Assembly (NCBI GenBank): GCA_021208645.1
Contig: JAJOJL010000044.1
Location: 1 to 55,554, forward strand
Direction: 5' to 3'
Source: Bacillus sp. (in: firmicutes)
Lineage (GTDB): Bacteria > Bacillota > Bacilli > Bacillales > Salisediminibacteriaceae
Length of the DNA stretch: 55,554 nt
The notes under the pieces are model-generated. The model worked only from the letters and a program-made list of their open reading frames with translations, did no database searches and was not told where the DNA came from. Position numbers and translations under genes: made by a program. The first letter of the stretch is position 1, and the number at the start of each line of letters is the position of its first letter. Shown piece after piece: positions 29,973 through 40,311 of this stretch.

Positions 29973-31102
29973 TGAATCAAACCAAGTTCAAACTGCTGTT
30001 ATGCTTTTTGATAATCCTTCTACATGGCTGCGGAACAGGGGCGAGGGAAATAGACCAACGAACGATGGTAATAGGAATGGGGATTGACTTCCTTGATGAT
30101 CAATATGTAGTTTCCTTACAGGTACCAGTTATTACCCCGCAAGATGCAGCAGCTACTGGTACGGAATTTGAAACGATCACTGGAAAAGGTGATTCTGTTT
30201 GGGACGCCATATCGAATATAGAGGCATATACCCCAACCGTTTTGTTTTTTGGTCATTTAAAGGCTGTCATGATAGGGGAAACATTAGCTAAACAAGATTT
30301 AGGAAAGGTATTGGATTTACTTGACAGGCGAGCCCCGTTAGCCAATCAAGTATTTTTACTCATTATTAGAAAAAAGAATCGTGTAGAAGATTTTCTTAAC
30401 CAAGAATCTTCATTAGTTTCGTTGCCTTCTTTATACATTGACCGTTTTTTTGAGGCAGATCAGAAGCTTTCCAGGACGAAAGAAGTACGGCTATTTCAGT
30501 TCAGGAGAGACACCTCCATGGTTTCCCAGTCAGGAGTTATTCCTTTTGCTTATTCGGAACCTGATAAGGATATTGTTATTGAAGACCTAGCAGTTTTTCA
30601 ACAAGGGGAATTAGTTTGCGAACTTAATGGAAAAGAAGCTGGTGTCAGCTTACTATTAAAAAACAATAAGGTAGATAATATTAATTACACCACAGACGTG
30701 GAAGGGACAACGATTTCCGCCAGAATCTCTTCTGAGGTAGATTATACATTTCATAAAACTTATCCCGCAGAAATTACATTAAGCATTGATGGGAAAGGGG
30801 AGCTCATTTATGTATCTGACGAAACTTTCCGTACTTCGAAGGAAAACTTAGAGAAAGTAGCCGAAACATTAGAAAACGATTTAAAAGGTGAGGTAGAGCG
30901 GACATTGAAAAAAGTACAGGAAGTTAACGTGGATCCGTGGTTGATTGGGCACCGTTTATGGGTAAAGGACTTTGATTACTTTAAATCGTTAAACTGGGAT
31001 GAGTCAGGATTTAAAGAGGCAGTATTTAATATAAATGTGGATGTGGAAATTGTCCAAACTGGGCAGCATGGAACATTGCAAAAAAAGAAAATAGGAAGGT
31101 AG
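29969..31102 (+). CDS. Ger(x)C family germinant receptor lipoprotein, operon 1
   Basis: The C subunit, a lipoprotein on the outer face of the inner spore membrane. It has a signal peptide with lipobox LLHGC near residue 21, then the GerC N-terminal domain starting with EIDQRTMVIGMGIDFLDDQY. The C-terminal domain includes VNVDPWLIGHRLWVKDFDYF then an NVDVEIVQTG end strand. 377 residues, intact. Its start overlaps the B-subunit stop (ATGA), showing translational coupling. It completes a three-gene receptor operon. The lipoprotein is needed for receptor function in Bacillus; the germinant cannot be predicted. Confidence 0.92.
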   Translation: MMNQTKFKLLLCFLIILLHGCGTGAREIDQRTMVIGMGIDFLDDQYVVSLQVPVITPQDAAATGTEFETITGKGDSVWDAISNIEAYTPTVLFFGHLKAVMIGETLAKQDLGKVLDLLDRRAPLANQVFLLIIRKKNRVEDFLNQESSLVSLPSLYIDRFFEADQKLSRTKEVRLFQFRRDTSMVSQSGVIPFAYSEPDKDIVIEDLAVFQQGELVCELNGKEAGVSLLLKNNKVDNINYTTDVEGTTISARISSEVDYTFHKTYPAEITLSIDGKGELIYVSDETFRTSKENLEKVAETLENDLKGEVERTLKKVQEVNVDPWLIGHRLWVKDFDYFKSLNWDESGFKEAVFNINVDVEIVQTGQHGTLQKKKIGR

Positions 31103-31113
31103 AGATAGAAGGG

Positions 31114-31143
31114 AGGGGCATAGTCTAGCCCCTTAGCCTTTTA
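31114..31143. terminator. hairpin between ger operon 1 and xerS
   Basis: AGGGGC and GCCCCT with an eight-base loop, then TTAGCCTTTT, between convergent genes. A moderate terminator for the + strand. Confidence 0.5.
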
Positions 31144-32223
31144 TTCATCATTGGCACGATCCATTTTCCGTACTGCTTGCTCTAGCTCATTATTTGTTAA
31201 ATGGGTGTAGATCATTGTCGTTTGCACTGAAGAGTGACCTAATTGCTTTCGTAACTTTGGAATATCGTTGTTTTCCAATTGATAACGGGTAGCAAAAGAA
31301 TGGCGTAATTTATGAACAGAGAGGGCAGGCTTGCCAAATGCCTGGGCATACTTTTCCACCAGTTTTTCTATGGAACGTGCTGTTAGACGTCGAGTTGTAC
31401 CTTTTGGTCCCATCGGTGCTGCCACAAACAACGCTTTAAAGCTTTTGTCTAGATCATACCGTTGCTTGCGAATCGTAATATATTCCTTTACATCTAAGAG
31501 GGCTTGCTCACTGAAATAAACGTATTGCTCTTTATTTCCTTTGCGCATCACACGGGCCGTGTGTTTCTTTACATCAATATCGTCTACATCTAACCCTACA
31601 ACCTCTGATAAACGTAATCCAGAGCCAAGAATTAAGGAAATAATTGCCGTATCCCGTTCTCGGTTTTTTTGGTGAAAATTAACTATTTTTTTATTATCTT
31701 TATGGATGATGCCATATTCATAGGCTACAAACTGGCGGAAATCCTCGTATTCATCCCCACGGAGGATTTTGCCTTCCATACGGTTCGCCAGCGTTTCTTG
31801 ATCTTCTTTTATTTTGTTTAATTCCACTTTGGCCATGACATTTCGTTTTAAATAGGGCTCTAAATTAGAAGTTTCTGCTATGTTTTGCAAGTAGTTGAAT
31901 AGGGACTTTAAAGCGGAAAGTTTACGATTTACCGTTAGTTTTGAATTGTCTAACTGATATTCCAAAAAAGATAGGAAATCTTCCACTTGCTGCACCGTTA
32001 GTCGTTCTAATAACTCTAACGGAACATCTTTTCGGGATCCTTTGAAAAGACCTTCGGCTAATATCCAATCAAAAAAGATGATATAATCATGACAATAATT
32101 TAATAGTGATGCTGGTGAAAGTTTACGTTTTCGTTTATCTATGTATTCCACAACATACCAGGGGAGGGACCTGGATTTTTCTTCAATACGATCCATGTAT
32201 TGTTTACGGGTTTCATTAGCCAT
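31141..32223 (-). CDS. xerS: tyrosine recombinase, XerS-like
   Basis: A tyrosine recombinase resembling the single-protein XerS system, which resolves chromosome dimers at a dif-like site in streptococci. The N-terminal SAM-like domain reads SRSLPWYVVEYIDKRKRKLS and VNRKLSALKSLFNYLQ. Catalytic residues are Arg in GSGLRLSEVVGLD, Lys in VMRKGNKEQYVYF, HKLRHSFATRYQ, GHSSVQTTMIYTH with the nucleophilic Tyr. ATG 32223 has the SD AAGGAG and gives 360 residues, matching XerS; an upstream GTG at 32331 would add 36 residues. It could equally be a house-keeping XerS or a phage-like integrase, but no element ends or cargo flank it. Confidence 0.82.
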   Translation of the reverse strand: MANETRKQYMDRIEEKSRSLPWYVVEYIDKRKRKLSPASLLNYCHDYIIFFDWILAEGLFKGSRKDVPLELLERLTVQQVEDFLSFLEYQLDNSKLTVNRKLSALKSLFNYLQNIAETSNLEPYLKRNVMAKVELNKIKEDQETLANRMEGKILRGDEYEDFRQFVAYEYGIIHKDNKKIVNFHQKNRERDTAIISLILGSGLRLSEVVGLDVDDIDVKKHTARVMRKGNKEQYVYFSEQALLDVKEYITIRKQRYDLDKSFKALFVAAPMGPKGTTRRLTARSIEKLVEKYAQAFGKPALSVHKLRHSFATRYQLENNDIPKLRKQLGHSSVQTTMIYTHLTNNELEQAVRKMDRANDE

Positions 32224-32348
32224 TTTAATCAACTCCTTATAACCATTATATTCTACAGACTTTATTTCGTCAAATTTATATTTTACGTAATAATCTTTAT
32301 TGCTATTATCCTTACTCACTTGTTGAATCACCTTCCCATCACACTTCT

Positions 32349-32390
32349 AGCAAAAAAAAATCCAACAATGCTCCCCTGTTGGATTTTATA
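32349..32390 (-). terminator. intrinsic terminator of ger operon 2
   Basis: Read on the minus strand, AAAATCCAACA pairs with TGTTGGATTTT and is followed by nine T. It isolates the second ger operon from xerS. Confidence 0.9.
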
Positions 32391-32431
32391 ATACATTCGT
32401 TTTTTTAAAGCAATTTCTTACTGTGTGTCGT

Positions 32432-33541
32432 CTAATGAATTGTTCCAGTAGACATTATTCTCGGCTCCACATGTACCGTAATTTTAGCTCGTGAGAAAAT
32501 CTCATTCCATTCTTCCTTACTCCATTTTCCATTAAATTTTGCACGAAAGAAATCGCCAGCACCGATCGGGTCTACTCCTAATTCTTGAAATTGTTTCATT
32601 GTACGGGAGATAGATTTTTCTATTTGTTTACTTAACTTGTCTTCTAGCTCCTCCTTTTCCTTTTGAATGGATAAATCATAATCTCCTGTATAGTTGACCA
32701 ATGCTCCAGAAATATAGAGATAAATATATAATTCTGGATTCTCAGGATTCCCATTTGTCTTAATGTCCCGTTTGGACCGAATAAAATTTAGGACAATACT
32801 GGACCCTTTTTTTGACCCATCACCGGGGAGTCTATAGGCGATATCCGATGTTTTTCGATTTCTTTTTATGCTTTCCACCATTTTGGCCTCTTCCCTTTCG
32901 ATGGTAGAAACCATTTTATCTCCTTTAAAAATGGCTATTTTTGTTAGTTGGATTGAGTCATTAACCTCCTCTAAGTATGGTGCCATGGGGTCTGTTACAC
33001 GGCTAGTAACATGGCGTATAAAGTGATGGTTCGTTGTGAAAGGACTGAATGCTGTAATAGTCATTGGAGTTAAAAGTTTATTTAAGTATCGGTTTATATT
33101 AGGCTTATCTTCATAGTCCTTTTTTAAAAGATCCTCTACCTTTCCTTTAACTACTGCTATATATGAATTTGTTCCAACCCTTGGATCTCGGTACATGTCT
33201 TCTAATACTTCCCAAACCCCTACTTCTCTTGCGAATTCTTCGCTGAATAATATAACTCGGAGCTGTGCTGTAGATAATTGTTTTTCAGAACGAGTGGATG
33301 CTTCCATTAATGCTCGGTGTGGCGTTTCAGCATCCACCGTAAACTTCTGTACATTTCTATCTACATCCTTTTCTGGTTGCGGCAAGGTTACAGTCACTTT
33401 CATCTTCCCTTCCTCCTCGCCAATATCAAAACCCATAATCCCAACCATTCCATAGTTTTCAATGGTTGGTTGTTCAAAGTCAGCAACACAACCTGATTGC
33501 ATAATCGAAACGAATAAAAATATTTTTATAAGTTTTCTCAT
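32432..33541 (-). CDS. Ger(x)C family germinant receptor lipoprotein, operon 2
   Basis: The C subunit of the second receptor. ATG 33541 starts MRKLIKIFLFVSIMQSGC with a lipobox at IMQSGC; a longer upstream frame overlaps the B-subunit gene and has no reason to be used. The GerC domain follows: YGMVGIMGFDIGEEEGKMKV, RDPRVGTNSYIAVVKGKVED, and the C-terminal ELGVDPIGAGDFFRAKFNGK. About 369 residues, intact. The start overlaps the B-subunit stop (TCAT on the + strand). It is clearly diverged from the operon 1 lipoprotein, so the two receptors probably have different specificities. Confidence 0.9.
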   Translation of the reverse strand: MRKLIKIFLFVSIMQSGCVADFEQPTIENYGMVGIMGFDIGEEEGKMKVTVTLPQPEKDVDRNVQKFTVDAETPHRALMEASTRSEKQLSTAQLRVILFSEEFAREVGVWEVLEDMYRDPRVGTNSYIAVVKGKVEDLLKKDYEDKPNINRYLNKLLTPMTITAFSPFTTNHHFIRHVTSRVTDPMAPYLEEVNDSIQLTKIAIFKGDKMVSTIEREEAKMVESIKRNRKTSDIAYRLPGDGSKKGSSIVLNFIRSKRDIKTNGNPENPELYIYLYISGALVNYTGDYDLSIQKEKEELEDKLSKQIEKSISRTMKQFQELGVDPIGAGDFFRAKFNGKWSKEEWNEIFSRAKITVHVEPRIMSTGTIH

Positions 33542-34652
33542 ACAGATGCTTCCCTTCTGCTGTTGCCTTGCTTCCAATTTTTTATTTTATGAAGGAGAAA
33601 TAAGAAAACTGGTAATAGGATGAGCCAGTATCCATAAAAGATGATCCATTTTTCGAAGAAAATGGTTTTATATTTCATGGGAATGGGACCTAATACAGTA
33701 AAAAGGGCAAGACCTGCAACGAGGATTAGATGCCTCGTTTTATTTTTGTGATTGCTAAATAAAGCGTCTAGCCCCTTTTTGGCAACCCATAAATAAAGGG
33801 CTGTTTTAGCTAAAACGAGCATGACATATAAGCTGATTCCCAATGTCTCAATTCTTTCCACATTCGATAGTTCCACAGCTTGAAACAAATTTAACATTGG
33901 ATAAATAAGGTTCTCTAGCTGCCATCGAGAAAAATAAACGATTGCTACGGCGCAAATGAAGATTTTTATTGCTACTGAAATACCAATACCAATAGCTGCA
34001 TGTTTGAATGCTTTCTTTTGATCAATAATATACGGGTAGAAAAACGAGATTAGCACAAAACCTAGAAAAAAGCTGAGAGCCTTCAAAAAAATGCTCCTAT
34101 CCAATCGGCAAGACCTTCCTCGAACCTCGGTGGCCATAAATGATGTAAATTCGCATCGGCTAATGGCCAATTACTATAGTAGGTTAGCCATATAGTCAAG
34201 AAAAAACTGAGAATGGAAAACCTTGCGATGGATTTAATCCCTCCGTTTACAATAGCCACCATGACAAGGTACAAACTGATGGTAATGGATGTAATGGTAT
34301 AGTCTGGCAACGTAACGGCTTGGACAATCCGAACGTAATATTGACTTTCGTTGGCTACTTGTAAGGTTGCGTAAATGAAAATCAATCCATTAATGACCTT
34401 GCCAAGGAATATCCCTAGAAGCTTTTCGTTTATGACAAACAAGGAACTAGTGGGATAGTTTGCTCCTAATGCCGTTATGGGCTTTAACAAGACGATAATA
34501 AGAAATGCAAAGAAAAGTAAGATGATCCACATATTATAAGCAATGTGCCGTAGAAAATGTGGCAATGAGAATAGGTAAATTCCTGAAATGCTACAAAACA
34601 CTAAGAAAATCACATGGTATCGATTCAGTTTTTTGAATTTCCCTGTATCCAT
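33538..34652 (-). CDS. GerB-family germinant receptor permease, operon 2 (frameshifts)
   Basis: A ten-helix GerAB-type permease. The first part reads LNRYHVIFLVFCSISGIYLF and AVTLPDYTITSITISLYLVM; the second begins LGFVLISFFYPYIIDQKKAF. The A7 run at 34087-34093 and the A6 run at 34064-34069 each seem to carry one extra base. Removing both reads DWIGAFFEGSQLFLGFVLIS, a typical GerAB loop. Repaired length about 370 residues. The gene starts 3 bases after the A subunit stop and overlaps the C subunit start, so the three are co-translated. Frameshift correction here is less certain than for murA or parE. Confidence 0.82.
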
Positions 34653-34655
34653 AGA

Positions 34656-36164
34656 CTACTCCTCATCTAAAGGTCTAGTTAACTGTTTTTGGGCACGGGA
34701 GGTAGTGGATCTTGTTAAAATAAAGGTAACGGGAGCCCTAAGAAGGCTATTAAACAGATCCGTCCATTTTCTAGGAATGACTGGTGTCATAAATGGTGTT
34801 CCTAATGAAGTGAGATTGGATAAATGATTCATAAGCCAGGCGAAAAATATAAACTGCCCATACATGCCTAGGGTTCCAGCAGCTATGATGAATCCGTAAC
34901 GGACAATTCGAATGGCATTACTCATGAGAAAATTAGGTGGTAAGAAGGATAATAAGGCAGAAACGGCAACAAGTACAATTAAGACATTACTGGCAAGCCC
35001 CGCTTCGACTGCTGCTGTTCCAATGACAATACCACCAACGATACCAATGGTCTGTCCAATTTTTGTGGGCATGCGTGCTCCTGCTTCCCGTAGTATTTCA
35101 ATGACAATCTCAATAATTAGTACTTCTAGTATTGGTGGAAATGGTACTTGTGTTCTAGATTCAGACAACATATTCAGTAAGGTTGGCGGCAACATCTCAG
35201 GGTGAAATGTTAAAACCGATACGTACGTTGATGTCAACAAAATGGAGACAAGAAAGCCTCCCATTCGAATACAGCGAAGAAGAGTTGCCGTTGACCAACG
35301 ATTATAAAAGTCTTCCGGACTTGTAAACATTTCAAAAAAAGTACCTGGTAGAATAGCCGCCTCTGGACTTCCGTTAATCATAATCAGGATTCTTCCGTCC
35401 AATAAGGCTTCTGTTGCCCTGTCAGTACGGACCGTAATTCCATGCTGTGGAAAAGGTGAGAAAGGTTTGTCCTCTAGCAATTGCTTGAAGACTGGCATTC
35501 CTATAAATCCTTGATATTTAATGTTCGTTACCCGATGGATGACCCGTTCAACATTTTCCTTATTTGCGATATTTTCTATATACAATACGGCAACGGCATC
35601 CCTCGTTTCTGTCCCTGTTTCAAAAATTCTTGTTTTTAAATTAGGATTACGTATCCTCCGTTTAACTAAGGATAGGTTTCCTATTAACGATTCAATGAAG
35701 GATTCTTGAGGTCCAAGCACCGTTGTCTCTGTTTCTGGTGCAGTAATGGAACGGTTTTCTACACTGTAAGTATTTACAGTTAATACAAAGTCCCTTTCCA
35801 AAAAATATAACGCCGTGAAGCCGCTTAAAATATCATGGATTAATGTTTGCAGCTGGTTCATATCTGCAAGGGTGCTAGTCTTCAAAACCTTCTCTGGATT
35901 CTCCCCTTCTTTTAACAGGTTTAAAGGAGTAAGTACAAATTCTTGAAGAGTGCTCGCTGTAACAATTGTATTCACATACAATAAATAAACGGTTTCTTCG
36001 TTTACGTTTATCTTTTTCATAACAAAGTCATCAATATTTGCTAGATGTTCCTTGATGGCATCTAAGCTGACTTTCTCCGTTATTGTTTCGTCTATTGGTG
36101 CTGGATCTGTTTGTGTTTGCTGTACAGACTTTTTGACTTTCTTATTTAACCAATCTCGAAGCAA
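34656..36164 (-). CDS. GerA-family germinant receptor subunit A, operon 2
   Basis: An intact A subunit of about 502 residues. TTG 36164 is the likely start because GAGGTGTTG lies before it; the frame extends to 36188 without a better SD. The soluble N-domain (about 40-280) includes ESFIESLIGNLSLVKRRIRN and FIGMPVFKQLLEDKPFSPFP. The membrane half has MPTKIGQTIGIVGGIVIGTA and VEAGLASNVLIVLVA, the family signature. It heads a three-gene receptor operon pointing towards operon 1, with xerS between. The N-terminal Lys/Gln/Thr-rich extension is typical of GerKA/GerBA-like proteins. Confidence 0.92.
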   Translation of the reverse strand: MLRDWLNKKVKKSVQQTQTDPAPIDETITEKVSLDAIKEHLANIDDFVMKKINVNEETVYLLYVNTIVTASTLQEFVLTPLNLLKEGENPEKVLKTSTLADMNQLQTLIHDILSGFTALYFLERDFVLTVNTYSVENRSITAPETETTVLGPQESFIESLIGNLSLVKRRIRNPNLKTRIFETGTETRDAVAVLYIENIANKENVERVIHRVTNIKYQGFIGMPVFKQLLEDKPFSPFPQHGITVRTDRATEALLDGRILIMINGSPEAAILPGTFFEMFTSPEDFYNRWSTATLLRCIRMGGFLVSILLTSTYVSVLTFHPEMLPPTLLNMLSESRTQVPFPPILEVLIIEIVIEILREAGARMPTKIGQTIGIVGGIVIGTAAVEAGLASNVLIVLVAVSALLSFLPPNFLMSNAIRIVRYGFIIAAGTLGMYGQFIFFAWLMNHLSNLTSLGTPFMTPVIPRKWTDLFNSLLRAPVTFILTRSTTSRAQKQLTRPLDEE

Positions 36165-36197
36165 TGAACAACACCTCAACAGATTCACAAATTTAAT

Positions 36198-36380
36198 CTA
36201 CTTTTGAACCGCTCGATTTAGAGCTTGTTTAGTTAGTGCAATGGCTTCACCGTGCTTCTCCCTTGGTAGTAAAAGCTCAATCCTATCAAAGATTTTGTGG
36301 CTGCGTACATCGTTATGTTTCCAAAGAGAAGGCTTTAAAACCTCCCAAATTGAACTTAGAAACTCTATTATTAAGTTGCT
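36198..36380 (-). pseudogene. start-less 61-codon open frame, possible gene remnant
   Basis: An open frame of 60 residues plus stop has no ATG, GTG or TTG near its 5' end and begins directly after a stop. Its composition looks protein-like: SSIWEVLKPSLWKHNDVRSH then KIFDRIELLLPREKHGEAIA and LTKQALNRAVQK, a basic-amphipathic helical tail. I do not recognise a family. It could be the decayed end of a gene lost upstream of the ger operon, or chance. It lies in the 345-base gap between the ger operon 2 start and the LysR gene. Confidence 0.3.
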
Positions 36381-36509
36381 TCAAATCAATTTTCTTTATA
36401 CAAAAATAACCAACATGTGATCATTGCAACTATTTACTACCGTTACTTCGTGACTTTTTCATATAATATAAAAATAGGCTGTACCAATTAGGTACGCCTA
36501 TTAGATAGT

Positions 36510-37414
36510 TCAGCCTTTAAATTCATTCATTCTAGCAAAGAACTGTTGGAGAAACTCGTAAAATAATTTTTCCGTAGGTAGAAGTTCCCTGCCTTTAGCA
36601 GTTATGACACCAACGGTACGAGTAACATTTGGTTCGATCAACGGTATTTTAACGGTCGACCTTGGTAAACTGTCTACTAATGTCACTTCAGGCATCAATG
36701 TGACCCCTAAACCAGCAGAAACTAGCCCCTTTAATGCATCTATGTCGTCTCCCTCAAAGGCCACATGAGGAGAAAAGCCCAATTGCTTGCAGGCATCAAC
36801 AACAATATGACGAAAAACGAAGCCTTCAGGAAGGAGAACAAAAGGATCGTTCATTAATTCCCTTAACTTAATAAATTCTCTATTTGCAAGGGGATGATGG
36901 ATGGGAAGGAGTGCTACAACATCTTCTGTAAATAAAATTCTTCGGTTAACTTTTGGTTCCTGCATTGGCACAGGTCCAATAAGCGCCATATTGAAATCTC
37001 CTTTTACGACTAAATCTACTAGGTCGTGATATAGGGCTTGTTTTAATTGGAATTTCGCATTTGGAAACTTTGTACGGAAGGCGGAGATGGCTGTTGGTAG
37101 CGTATAGGCTGCAAGACTGATGGGGAACGCGATCCTCACAGTACCTTTCTCTGGTTCTAAATACTCCTTGACTTCCCTGGCTGCATCATCGATGACATTT
37201 ATTGCATGTTTAATACGATGTAAAAATATTTTCCGATGGGAGTCAACTTTACCCTTCTCCCCTCTCGAATAAATAAATCTACACCCAACTCTTTTTCTAG
37301 GTTGAAAATTTGTCTGCTGACAGCTGATTGGGCGACGTGGAGTGCCTCTGCTGCTTCCGTAACATGTTCTCGATTGGCAACTTCTATAAAGTATTTTATT
37401 TGTCGAATTTCCAC
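36510..37414 (-). CDS. gltC: LysR-family regulator, GltC-like (frameshift)
   Basis: A LysR-type transcriptional activator closely resembling GltC, which controls glutamate synthesis in B. subtilis. The winged-helix DNA-binding domain is IKYFIEVANREHVTEAAEAL, HVAQSAVSRQIFNLEKELGV. The effector domain has VLLPEGFVFRHIVVDACKQL, GLVSAGLGVTLMPEVTLV and VTRTVGVI. The frame breaks at the T4 run 37229-37232: one more base restores PIGKIFLHRIKHAINVIDDA and about 301 residues. It is divergent from gdhA, not gltAB, so its target here is probably gdhA itself. The symbol reflects similarity; orthology is not proven. Confidence 0.82.
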
Positions 37415-37457
37415 GTTTCTAACCCCTTTTCTTTATTCATCTAAAAAAAGCATGAAA

Positions 37458-37496
37458 ACAATCGATTTTTAGTATTGTTTAGATCATTTCTTTGAT
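37458..37496. promoter_or_regulatory. candidate LysR operators between gltC-like gene and gdhA
   Basis: Two dyads lie in the divergent intergenic region: ACAAT-N11-ATTGT (37458-37478) and ATCATTTCTTTGAT (37483-37496, ATCA-N6-TGAT). Both have the T-N11-A type spacing or near it that LysR regulators use. Confidence 0.45.
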
Positions 37497-37506
37497 TATA
37501 AAATAA

Positions 37507-38971
<1,465 letters not shown>

Positions 38972-39027
38972 TAGCTTTATTTAAACGAAAGGCTCTGTTA
39001 GTGGATAATGTTGATTTTGGATATACG

Positions 39028-39283
39028 TTGATTATGCGAAAGGAGCGAGACTCCTCGAAAATGCTTACACATTTTCTTCGTGCGTGGGCCATTTCGAGGA
39101 AGCATCTCAAAGTCCTGCGGGAAAAGCAACAGCTAAGAGCATACGCTTCTTGAGTTGGCTACGATTTGTCTCGACGCATTTGCTACAATGCGATACTAGC
39201 AGAGGAAGAGACAGAAGACCCCGCAGGGACGAGGAGGCTGAAGCGTTGCCCGCGGAAAGCGAGCTCCTGTAGCATAAATCAAC
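39028..39283. repeat. dispersed repeat element, copy 2 (terminal inverted repeats)
   Basis: The second copy of the element at 9860, about 256 bases, ending in GTTGATT and AATCAAC. Subterminal arms pair better here (ATGCGAAAGGAGC with GCTCCTGTAGCAT), and both arms differ from copy 1 in a compensating way. The interior is nearly identical, except for an extra block of about 25 bases after GATTTGTCTCGACG. It lies downstream of gdhA. The open frame at 39084-39272 is a repeat artefact matching the one in copy 1. Confidence 0.88.
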
Positions 39284-39690
39284 AACAAAGACTAACAGAG
39301 CTAATTAATAAAAGAGTGCTAGGCGATTTTTCAGGATCACCTTTTGCGTGTTTTTTCAGAGTAACACCTTTTCAAGAATTCGTTTCTTACTGGATTAGTT
39401 AAAGTGTGCTTAAAACCAAAAAACTCAAACAATTAAAATGCGGCTGAGTTAGACTAGTATCTAAGTTAGTCCTTACTACACTATACTAATAGACTTTCAA
39501 CCTCCATTACTCTTCACACTAAAGTCAGCCCAACTCCTACCTCACCTTATTAAACATAAATTCCTTCTTTTAACAATTAATTAACTGAGCTAGTTAAAGA
39601 ACAGTTGATCAATTTGTTATTTTTATATAAAAATTTGTCATAAATAACTACAAGTGCGAATGAACTATATTGTTAGCCTTGTTTAGGGAG

Positions 39691-39781
39691 TTTTGTATAT
39701 GGATACAAAAATTTGACGGGTGTCACAAGGGAGTCGTTAAGGAGGTGGGGCATTTTCATGAATGTTAAGAATAACTACTAG
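39691..39781 (+). promoter_or_regulatory. palindromes followed by SD and seven-codon frame
   Basis: A perfect 8-bp-arm palindrome (TTTTGTAT-ATGG-ATACAAAA) and TGAC-GGGT-GTCA are followed by AAGGAGGTGGGG and ATG at 39758, opening MNVKNNY and a TAG stop. The SD is as strong as any in the window, yet the frame is tiny. It may be a leader peptide or the relic of a lost gene; I see no expression evidence. Confidence 0.35.
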
Positions 39782-40220
39782 TGGAGAAAAAGATCATTTA
39801 TTATAGGATATTTTGAGAAATAGCCAAGAGTAACAATTATTATGATTACCAAAAGCAATATAGCCAAAAAATCACAAACCCTATATTAAAAAACAAGTCC
39901 ATAAATTGTAAGGTGATCAATTATATCTTAAAATTGCGGATAAAAGATTATTTTAAAATAAAATTATAAAAAAAGTAACGAATGCTATAAAATTCTCAAT
40001 AGTAATAAGGCAAAAATGATGGAAATAGTTTCTAAAAAAACAAAGCTAACAAAAATGAAATTATATATTTTACAAGTAAAAATAGAATCCAGAAACACGA
40101 AAAACAAATAAATAACATTATAAACTTAAAAACTTTTAAAAAAGTGTTATTTGCACAAGGAAAAGTCATTAAATAGACACATTAAACAAACATACTAAAT
40201 ATAAATGTTTACTTAATGGC

Positions 40221-40255
40221 CCTGTTATAGTCCGTTTTATCATCCTGTTATAGTC
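40221..40255. repeat. 12-base direct repeat upstream of Rex box
   Basis: CCTGTTATAGTC occurs at 40221-40232 and 40244-40255, start to start 23 bases, about two helical turns. The spacing is compatible with a protein bound on one face of the DNA. No known regulator is assigned. Confidence 0.6.
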
Positions 40256-40273
40256 GAATAATGAAGAAATAAT

Positions 40274-40291
40274 TTGTTAAACCCTTAACAA
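40274..40291. promoter_or_regulatory. Rex-type redox repressor operator
   Basis: TTGTTAAACCCTTAACAA is a perfect 7+4+7 inverted repeat and matches the Rex consensus TTGTTAA-N4-TTAACAA known from Firmicutes; the symmetry extends one further base on each side. Rex represses respiratory and fermentative genes when NADH/NAD+ is low. Its right arm supplies a TTAACA -35 element for the TATAAT at 40306, so bound Rex would block that promoter. Rex itself is not in this window. Confidence 0.75.
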
Positions 40292-40311
40292 ACAAGAGGT
40301 GTCGATATAAT
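40285..40311 (+). promoter_or_regulatory. candidate distal nuo promoter overlapping Rex box
   Basis: TTAACA (inside the Rex box) and a perfect TATAAT are separated by 15 bases, slightly short of optimal. Transcription from here would give a leader of about 350 bases before nuoA. Confidence 0.5.

Noticed and set aside
31141..32223. Integrated mobile element driven by the recombinase
   Set aside because: Both sides are ordinary ger operons with no att-like direct repeats, tRNA gene or cargo that I can see.
39084..39272. Open frame of 62 codons starting MGHFEEASQSPAGKA
   Set aside because: Shadow of the repeat element, as for copy 1.
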